DNA from: Leptospirillum sp.
GTDB taxonomy: Bacteria; Nitrospirota; Leptospirillia; Leptospirillales; Leptospirillaceae
Assembly: GCA_027346125.1 (NCBI GenBank)
Contig: DAIEST010000258.1
Location: forward strand, 1 to 6,381
Direction of reading: 5' to 3'
DNA length: 6,381 nt
Part shown: piece by piece, positions 1 through 4,725 of the stretch
How the letters are laid out: every line of letters begins with the position of its first letter
Position numbering within the stretch: the stretch's first letter is position 1
Made by a program: the position numbers and the translations under genes
The notes under the pieces: generated by a model
Told to the model about the DNA's origin: nothing
What the model saw: the letters and a program-made list of their open reading frames with translations, nothing else
Databases searched by the model: none

Positions 1-702
1 GCCCAGATGGGGTTCATGCTGATGGAATGCGGTCTGGGGCTCTACAGCCTCGCGGTGATGCACATCGTCGCCCACTCCGTCTACAAGGCGCATGCCTTTC
101 TGTCCTCGGGGAGTGTGGTTGATCATTTCCGGGCACCCGCCTTGCCGCATGCATCCCGCAAGGGATCCGGATGGGGAGCCATTCTTGGCTTTACAGTCGG
201 GTCGCTCGTGACATTTGCGATCGGAAACGGGTTCGGGATCGATTTCCGGCACCAGCCTGCGCTGGTCGCCTTGGGAGTGGTCCTGTCGGTGGCTGTCACC
301 CAGCTCATTCTGCCGACGCTGACCATGCGCCATGCCGGAGCCGGCACCCTGTTCCTGTGGATGGGGAGTCTCTCCGCCGTCGTCTGTACCGCTTACTTCG
401 GACTCCATCGTCTGTTCGACATGTTCCTGGGACAGAGCCTTCCCGCGGCGAGATTTCCGGAAGATCCCCTCCAGAGCGGGATCCTGGGACTGATCATGGC
501 GGTGTTTCTGGGACTGCTCTTCATTCAGCACGTGGTGTTCGGCATCCAGAAAAGACCGTTCTGGCAGGCCGCCTACGTCCATCTCTACAACGGTCTTTAT
601 GTCGATCTTTTATTTGCCAGGATGGTCGGCGGATCCGATCCGAACAGAACCGCCAGACAAACACAGTCATCCAGATCCAAACAAAGCGAGGTGCTCCCAT
701 GA
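1..702 (+). CDS. dabB: DabB, NuoL-like proton-conducting subunit of the DAB inorganic-carbon pump (5' end missing)
   Basis: This is the last 233 residues of an integral membrane protein of the NADH-dehydrogenase subunit 5 (NuoL/MrpA-like) family; the reading frame is open from base 1, so the start lies outside the window. The fragment opens with the family signature QMGFM...ECGLG followed by HIVAHSVYKAHAFLSSG (residues 21-37), whose His and Lys residues (H25, K29, H31) sit inside the membrane in ion-translocating relatives. Further hydrophobic segments are visible near 59-80, 87-105, 114-135 and 160-182. The tail, around HLYNGLYVDLLFARMVG (194-210), is typical of the DAB-associated branch. 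The assignment to DabB rather than a complex I subunit rests on the dabA gene that overlaps its stop codon. In the known DAB system this subunit conducts cations, probably protons, to energise CO2 hydration by DabA. About half of the protein is absent here, so its N-terminal half cannot be judged. Confidence 0.87.
   Translation, partial: AQMGFMLMECGLGLYSLAVMHIVAHSVYKAHAFLSSGSVVDHFRAPALPHASRKGSGWGAILGFTVGSLVTFAIGNGFGIDFRHQPALVALGVVLSVAVTQLILPTLTMRHAGAGTLFLWMGSLSAVVCTAYFGLHRLFDMFLGQSLPAARFPEDPLQSGILGLIMAVFLGLLFIQHVVFGIQKRPFWQAAYVHLYNGLYVDLLFARMVGGSDPNRTARQTQSSRSKQSEVLP
688..702 (+). promoter_or_regulatory. dabA ribosome-binding site and ATGA stop/start overlap
   Basis: GAGGTG at 688-693 is followed by a five-base spacer and ATG at 699-701. 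The dabB stop TGA occupies 700-702, so the two genes share four bases (ATGA). This fixes the dabA start: the frame is open further upstream to an ATG at 171, but that stretch lies entirely inside dabB and gives a protein unlike the family. The overlap implies translational coupling, which suits two subunits of one complex. Confidence 0.8.
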
Positions 703-3191
703 ATGTCATCGATAGATACGATACGGCTCTGAAGAGCAAGGTAGATGAGGCCTGCCGCCGAATTGCTCCCTTGTGGCCACTCAAGCATTTCGTGGCCGTC
801 AACCCCTACTTCGGACTGAGCGACCAGCCCTTCTGGCAGGCCGACAAGACGATGAGGCGGGTGGCCGGAACGGGATTGTGCATGCCTTTGGAGTACTACA
901 GGGAACAGCTTGCAAGCGGCCGGATCACGCGAAACGATCTGGCGGCTGCTCTTCTGGAGATGGACAGCACATGGGATCTCCAGTCCTTCGAACGGGAACT
1001 GGCCCGGAAAGAAGCGAAGCCAAGGTCGCCCTTTCCGCTCCTGAGCGATATTCTGGGCGATCTCGAACACCGGGACTGGGCGGGTTTTGTCGTCGAACGG
1101 ATCAGCCAGTACTGTGCGGCCTACTTCGACGAGGGACAGGCCCTGTGGACGATGCCCTGGAAGGATCAGTCGCTCTACCGGGGCTGGATCCGCTACGCTT
1201 CGCTCGACCGCAGTGCGCGGATGATGGGTCTCCGGGGCACAAAAGAAGTCGTTTGCTCCCTTCCGGAGTCTCCAGAAGACTGCATCGCGCGGTCTCTCGG
1301 AGAACTTTCCGTACCCCGGGAGGCGGTGGGCGACTACCTCCACGCGTCTCTCCTGAGCATCGGAGGCTGGGCCGGCTGGACCCGCTACCGCCTCTGGCAG
1401 GCCCAGCTGGGAAAAGGCCACGACGATACGCTCCGTGACCTTCTGGCCATCCGTCTCGCCTGGGACGCCATCCTCCTGAAAGTGCGATCCAGCGGCACGC
1501 TTGCCAGAAAATGGCAGGAGGCACTTGCGGCGTTTTCCGTTTCCGTGGCCCCTGCCGATCCCGCCCACCAAGTCGATGCCGTTCTTCAGACGGCGTTCGA
1601 AATCGGGTATCGGCGGCAGCTGATCGCGGCCATCGCTTCCGGACGGAGTACGCGCGGAAGCATTGCCAGACCCGATGCGCAGGCCATCTTCTGTATCGAT
1701 GTCCGCTCGGAAACCTTCCGGCGCGCGCTGGAAACTGTTTCGCCGTCTGTCCAGACACTGGGGTTTGCCGGGTTTTTCGGGGTCCTGGTCGAATACCTTC
1801 CCTTCGGATCCGCCGAGGCCAAGGGACATCTTCCCATCCTGTTCAACCCTTCCTACCGCATCGCGGAGGTTCCTGCCGGCATGTCCGAGGCGGATGCGGG
1901 CGAAATGGCCGCCAAAAGACATACGCGGATGCGGGCTTCCAAAACCTGGAAGCATTTCAAGACCTCTGCATCCTCCTGTTTTTCCTTTGTTGAAGCGGCA
2001 GGAATCCTCTCCGCCTTCAAACTGGTGAGCGACAGCATGGGGTGGAGCCGTCCCGTCGTCCATCCCCAGAGGGAAGGGCTGAAAAGCCACGAGATCAACC
2101 GCATTCGACCGGTCCTGGACAGCGTCCAGAAAAAGGGGACGGGAAAGACCGAGTCCCCCGTTACGGGAATCCCCGTGGCCGACCGTCCTTCAGTGGCCGA
2201 GTTCGCCCTCAGGAACATGGGAATGATACGGGATTTTGCCCGTCTGGTTCTTCTGGTCGGTCATGGAAGTACTACGGCCAACAACCCGCAGGCCACGGGG
2301 CTCGATTGCGGCGCCTGCGCCGGGCAGACCGGCGAGGCCAGCGCCCGCATTGCGGCGGCATTGCTGAACGACCCGTCCACCCGAAAAGGGCTGGCCAGGG
2401 AGAAGGGGATCGTCATCCCGGAAGATACCTTCTTCGTCGGAGCTCTTCACGATACGACCACCGATATGGTGCAGATGTACGATACGGACACCCTGCCGGC
2501 TTCCCACGACGAGGATTTGAGGCGGTTGAGCGTCTGGCTCGACCAGGCCGGAGAGATGTCCCGTCTGGAGCGCGCCTCGCTTCTGGGCACGGACGCTCTT
2601 CCGAAGGCGGAAATCACCTCGGACATCCTGCGCAGGACCCGCGACTGGTCGGAGGTTCGCCCCGAATGGGGACTGGCCGGAAACGCCGCCTTCATCGTCG
2701 CTCCGAGAAACCGCACGTCCCATTGCGACTTGGGGGGGCGCGCGTTCCTGCACGAATACAACTGGAAGAACGATACCGGGTTCGCCACCCTGCAGCTGAT
2801 CATGACCGCACCGATGGTCGTGGGGAACTGGATCAACATGCAGTACTACGGATCGGTGGTCGACAATCTCCGCTTCGGCAGCGGCAACAAGGTCCTGCAC
2901 AACGTGGTGGGGGGTGCGATCGGGGTTCTCGAAGGCAACGGCGGGGATCTGCGCGTCGGACTGGCCATACAGTCCCTTCACGATGGAAAACGGTGGGTTC
3001 ACGAGCCGCTCCGTCTCAATGTCTTCATCGAAGCTCCGCAGGGCCCGATCGATGACGTGATCTCCCGACATGATATGGTCCGGGAACTCATCGAGAACGA
3101 GTGGCTTTATTTTTTCCGGATCGACGATGACGGAAGCTTCTATCGTCGGGAAACCGACCGTCAATGGAGACAGGTGTTCCCCAATCCCTGA
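699..3191 (+). CDS. dabA: DabA, zinc-dependent CO2-hydrating subunit of the DAB inorganic-carbon transporter (DUF2309/UPF0753)
   Basis: The product is 830 residues, a normal full length for the family, with no obvious membrane segment or signal peptide. It is expected to sit on the cytoplasmic face of the membrane bound to DabB, where it hydrates CO2 to bicarbonate in an energy-coupled, one-way manner. The N-terminal family signature LKHFVAVNPYFGLSD is near residues 27-41. The beta-carbonic-anhydrase-like site is complete: C332 and D334 in FCIDVRSE, R336 next to them, H522 in LVGHGS, and C537 in GLDCGACAGQ. The 15-residue H-to-C spacing equals that of the studied Halothiobacillus protein (H524/C539, from memory). 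The C-terminal part carries EWGLAGNAAF (656-665), WINMQYYGSVVDN (around 711-723) and HNVVGG, all strongly conserved. The start at 699 is supported by GAGGTG upstream and the overlap with dabB. I see no frameshift or lost catalytic residue, so it should be functional. In older annotation the family is called YbcC-like. Confidence 0.96.
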   Translation: MNVIDRYDTALKSKVDEACRRIAPLWPLKHFVAVNPYFGLSDQPFWQADKTMRRVAGTGLCMPLEYYREQLASGRITRNDLAAALLEMDSTWDLQSFERELARKEAKPRSPFPLLSDILGDLEHRDWAGFVVERISQYCAAYFDEGQALWTMPWKDQSLYRGWIRYASLDRSARMMGLRGTKEVVCSLPESPEDCIARSLGELSVPREAVGDYLHASLLSIGGWAGWTRYRLWQAQLGKGHDDTLRDLLAIRLAWDAILLKVRSSGTLARKWQEALAAFSVSVAPADPAHQVDAVLQTAFEIGYRRQLIAAIASGRSTRGSIARPDAQAIFCIDVRSETFRRALETVSPSVQTLGFAGFFGVLVEYLPFGSAEAKGHLPILFNPSYRIAEVPAGMSEADAGEMAAKRHTRMRASKTWKHFKTSASSCFSFVEAAGILSAFKLVSDSMGWSRPVVHPQREGLKSHEINRIRPVLDSVQKKGTGKTESPVTGIPVADRPSVAEFALRNMGMIRDFARLVLLVGHGSTTANNPQATGLDCGACAGQTGEASARIAAALLNDPSTRKGLAREKGIVIPEDTFFVGALHDTTTDMVQMYDTDTLPASHDEDLRRLSVWLDQAGEMSRLERASLLGTDALPKAEITSDILRRTRDWSEVRPEWGLAGNAAFIVAPRNRTSHCDLGGRAFLHEYNWKNDTGFATLQLIMTAPMVVGNWINMQYYGSVVDNLRFGSGNKVLHNVVGGAIGVLEGNGGDLRVGLAIQSLHDGKRWVHEPLRLNVFIEAPQGPIDDVISRHDMVRELIENEWLYFFRIDDDGSFYRRETDRQWRQVFPNP

Positions 3192-3221
3192 CGACGGGGA
3201 CGGGCAGGACGGAGGAGAGAG

Positions 3222-4106
3222 ATGACGCAGGAAGAGAACATCAAAACCCATGAGGAAGTTCCCTGCTCTCTCTATGCAGGCCAGCGGGTAGCGCTCCTGA
3301 CCCGGCATGGCAAGGAACATGCGATTGCTCCACTCCTGGAGCCGGAACTCGGCTGCCGGATCGAGCATGTATCGAATTACGACACCGACCTCCTGGGCAC
3401 CTTCACCCGGGAGATTGCCCGGGAAGGGACTCAGGTCGGGGCCGCCCGCAGAAAGGCGCGTCTCGGGATGGAACTCGCCCGACTCCAGGTCGGACTGGCC
3501 AGCGAAGGATCATTCGGTCCGGACCCGATGGCAGGGATGATTCCCTGGAACGTGGAATGCCTGATCTGGATCGACGACAGTCTGGGGATCGAGATTGTGG
3601 GCTTTGCCCAGGGCATGGCGAGATTTGGGAATGCCCTGGTGAAGGATTGGAAAGAGGCCGAAACCTTTGCCCGGCAGTCTGGGTTCCCCGAACATTATAT
3701 GGTCGTTCGCCCGGAAGGAGAGGAAGACCTGCGCATCTGCAAAGGAATTTCGGCCTGGGAAGAACTGGAAGAGATGTTCCAGAAGGCTCTTGAGCTATCG
3801 GCAAATGACAGGGTTTTTCTCGAAGTGGACCTGAGGGCCCATGCCAATCCGACGAGAATGGAAAAAATCCGCCAGGCGGCCGGGGACCTTTTAAAAAAAA
3901 TACAGTCCCGTTGTCCGGTATGCCTGACTCCGGGATTCTCCATGGTCGATCGGCTCGAGGGGCTGCCCTGCGGCGATTGTGGTTCTCCCACACGTGAATA
4001 CCGCGCCGGGATCTACTGCTGCCGGAAATGCGCCCACCGGTCCGTACAGGAGAGAACCGAACGGCAATACGCCGATCCTCAATATTGCGATGACTGCAAT
4101 CCCTGA
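3222..4106 (+). CDS. DUF6671 family protein with C-terminal double zinc ribbon; function unknown
   Basis: This 294-residue soluble protein matches, from memory, an uncharacterised family (DUF6671) also seen in cyanobacteria. No biochemical function is established. The N-terminal two thirds carries the family's conserved core: VALLTRHGKE (28-37), DTDLLGTFTREIAREGTQ (about 54-71), a KARLGM helix and LASEGSFGPDPMAGMIPWN. A second conserved block is FPEHYMVV, then DLRAHANPTRM. The tail has four CxxC pairs, C231/C234, C250/C253, C267/C270 and C289/C292, enough for two zinc ions, and ends in the family-typical YCDDCNP. Translation starts at ATG 3222 behind GGAGGAG (3211-3217). It lies 30 bases after dabA with no visible promoter or terminator between, so it is probably co-transcribed with dabBA. 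This hints at a role linked to inorganic-carbon uptake or its zinc enzyme, but that is only guilt by association. Confidence 0.88.
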   Translation: MTQEENIKTHEEVPCSLYAGQRVALLTRHGKEHAIAPLLEPELGCRIEHVSNYDTDLLGTFTREIAREGTQVGAARRKARLGMELARLQVGLASEGSFGPDPMAGMIPWNVECLIWIDDSLGIEIVGFAQGMARFGNALVKDWKEAETFARQSGFPEHYMVVRPEGEEDLRICKGISAWEELEEMFQKALELSANDRVFLEVDLRAHANPTRMEKIRQAAGDLLKKIQSRCPVCLTPGFSMVDRLEGLPCGDCGSPTREYRAGIYCCRKCAHRSVQERTERQYADPQYCDDCNP

Positions 4107-4117
4107 CCCGATCTGAT

Positions 4118-4156
4118 CCCTGGCCTCTTAATGGAGAGTCAGGGAAGCAGCTTTTT
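4118..4156 (+). terminator. Possible rho-independent terminator after the dabBA-DUF6671 operon
   Basis: CCCTG (4118-4122) pairs with CAGGG (4140-4144), and inside it CTCT (4125-4128) pairs with AGAG (4135-4138) around a six-base loop. The stem is interrupted by a GC/T internal loop. Five T residues follow at 4152-4156, but seven bases separate them from the stem, which is further than usual. It lies 11 bases after the DUF6671 stop codon, where a terminator would be expected. The imperfect stem and displaced T-run keep this tentative. Confidence 0.4.
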
Positions 4157-4158
4157 CC

Positions 4159-4164
4159 TATACT
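4159..4164 (+). promoter_or_regulatory. Possible -10 element (TATACT) ahead of the ilvD remnant
   Basis: TATACT matches the sigma-70 -10 consensus at five of six positions and lies 28 bases before the ilvD start codon. No convincing -35 box is seen 16-18 bases upstream; that stretch overlaps the proposed terminator hairpin. It may be a vestige of the original ilvD promoter. Confidence 0.25.
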
Positions 4165-4186
4165 TCTTTCTTAAATGGAGCGAGTC

Positions 4187-4408
4187 ATGCCGGACAATCA
4201 CCGAAGCAGCGCGGTTACTCAAGGAGTACAGCGTTCGCCCAACCGGGCCCTTCTGCGCGCCACAGGGTTTGGTGCCGGGGATTTTGAAAAACCCATCGTG
4301 GGCGTGGCGAATGCCTGCAGCACCATCACTCCATGCAACATGGGACCGGGGACTCTTGCTGCATGCGCCGCGAATGCCATGAAAAGTGCCGGAGCCGTAA
4401 CCGGGTGA
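4187..4408 (+). pseudogene. ilvD: Truncated 5' remnant of ilvD (dihydroxy-acid dehydratase)
   Basis: The 73-residue frame begins MPDNHRSSAVTQGVQRSP and continues through NRALLRATGFG, DFEKPIVGVAN and STITPCNMG, the unmistakable start of dihydroxy-acid dehydratase, the Fe-S enzyme of valine, leucine and isoleucine synthesis. The intact family is about 550-570 residues long. Here similarity stops around AMKSAGAV, just before the expected MFGTITISDGIS-like segment, and TGA follows at 4406. The PCN cysteine, an Fe-S ligand, survives, but the other two ligand cysteines and the whole catalytic body are absent, so this cannot be an active dehydratase. Slightly off-family residues (MGPGTLAACAANAM) suggest relaxed selection. 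Start and expression signals look intact: GGAG at 4177-4180 lies six bases before ATG 4187. An in-frame ATG at 4175 would add four residues but overlaps that Shine-Dalgarno. A working ilvD presumably exists elsewhere in the genome. Confidence 0.82.
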
Positions 4409-4491
4409 ACGTACGAATGTTCAGGAGATCCTTCTTCTGTTTATCCGGCACGCTTGTAAAAATAAAAAGAAGAGAAAAATGACGTTCAGGT

Positions 4492-4519
4492 TTGAAGTGG
4501 CGGGTTGATGGGTTAGAAT
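4492..4519 (+). promoter_or_regulatory. Putative sigma-70 promoter for the sensor kinase, with upstream A-rich tract
   Basis: TTGAAG (4492-4497) and TAGAAT (4514-4519) match the -35 and -10 consensus at four and five of six positions, with a 16-base spacer. Transcription would start near 4526. An A-rich tract at about 4458-4480 lies roughly 46-68 bases upstream of that start and could act as an UP element. The surrounding spacer (4409-4548) is visibly richer in A+T than the genes on either side and contains no other coding sequence that I can recognise. Confidence 0.5.
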
Positions 4520-4537
4520 GGTGGAGAATATCCAGTC

Positions 4538-4725
4538 AGGAGTATCCGATGGCAGGCTGAGGACTAGTCTTTCCCTCGGAGCCGGTCGAAGAGGACTTCA
4601 TCATACCGCGGCCGTACACACCCCGGGAAACACGCAAATGGAGCGGGATCATTGATCGTCTGCAGCCTTCGGACTACAGCACCCCGGAGGCCAGCGACGA
4701 AATCTCCGGCAATGGAGCCATTGCG
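4538..4725 (+). other. Interrupted apparent 5' end of the kinase gene: strong RBS, ATG, Ala, Gly, then TGA
   Basis: AGGAG (4538-4542) lies six bases before ATG 4549, an ideal initiation signal placed about 23 bases after the predicted transcription start. The frame reads Met-Ala-Gly and hits TGA at 4558-4560. Beyond that stop the same frame is open for 55 codons and joins the histidine kinase without a break. Those codons read like real protein (for example GLVFPSEPVEEDF and IIDRLQPSDY) and often end in G or C, while the other two plus-strand frames contain stops. One base change (TGG or CGA to TGA) would explain this. Alternatives are a sequencing error, or a three-codon leader whose translation affects the downstream start. 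The organism appears to use TGA as a normal stop, since dabB, dabA, the DUF6671 gene and the ilvD remnant all end in TGA. Confidence 0.5.

Noticed and set aside
171..698. Upstream extension of the dabA frame to an ATG at 171
   Set aside because: It lies wholly inside dabB in another frame, is rich in Arg and Pro as a shadow frame would be, and adds 176 residues not found in the family. ATG 699 has a ribosome-binding site and a stop/start overlap.
1..702. Complex I subunit NuoL as the identity of the first gene
   Set aside because: The family is shared, but the overlapping downstream dabA and the absence of any nuoM or nuoN neighbour point to DabB.
597..2090. Long antisense open frame (497 codons) opposite dabA
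   Set aside because: It mirrors the codon pattern of a high-GC coding strand, has low-complexity Gly/Arg-rich content and resembles no family I know. The plus strand there is firmly dabA.
2190..3368. Antisense open frame (392 codons) across the dabA end and the DUF6671 start
   Set aside because: It spans two well-supported plus-strand genes and shows no recognisable domain, so it is a shadow of them.
4431..4474. CTTCTTCT and AGAAGAG as a terminator stem after the ilvD remnant
   Set aside because: The arms are about 29 bases apart, the stem is pure A-T/C-T rich with a G-T pair, and no T-run follows on the plus strand.
4558..4560. TGA as selenocysteine or as a reassigned sense codon
   Set aside because: TGA ends four other coding frames in the window, no convincing SECIS hairpin follows it, and codon 4 of a sensor kinase is not a place where selenocysteine is expected.
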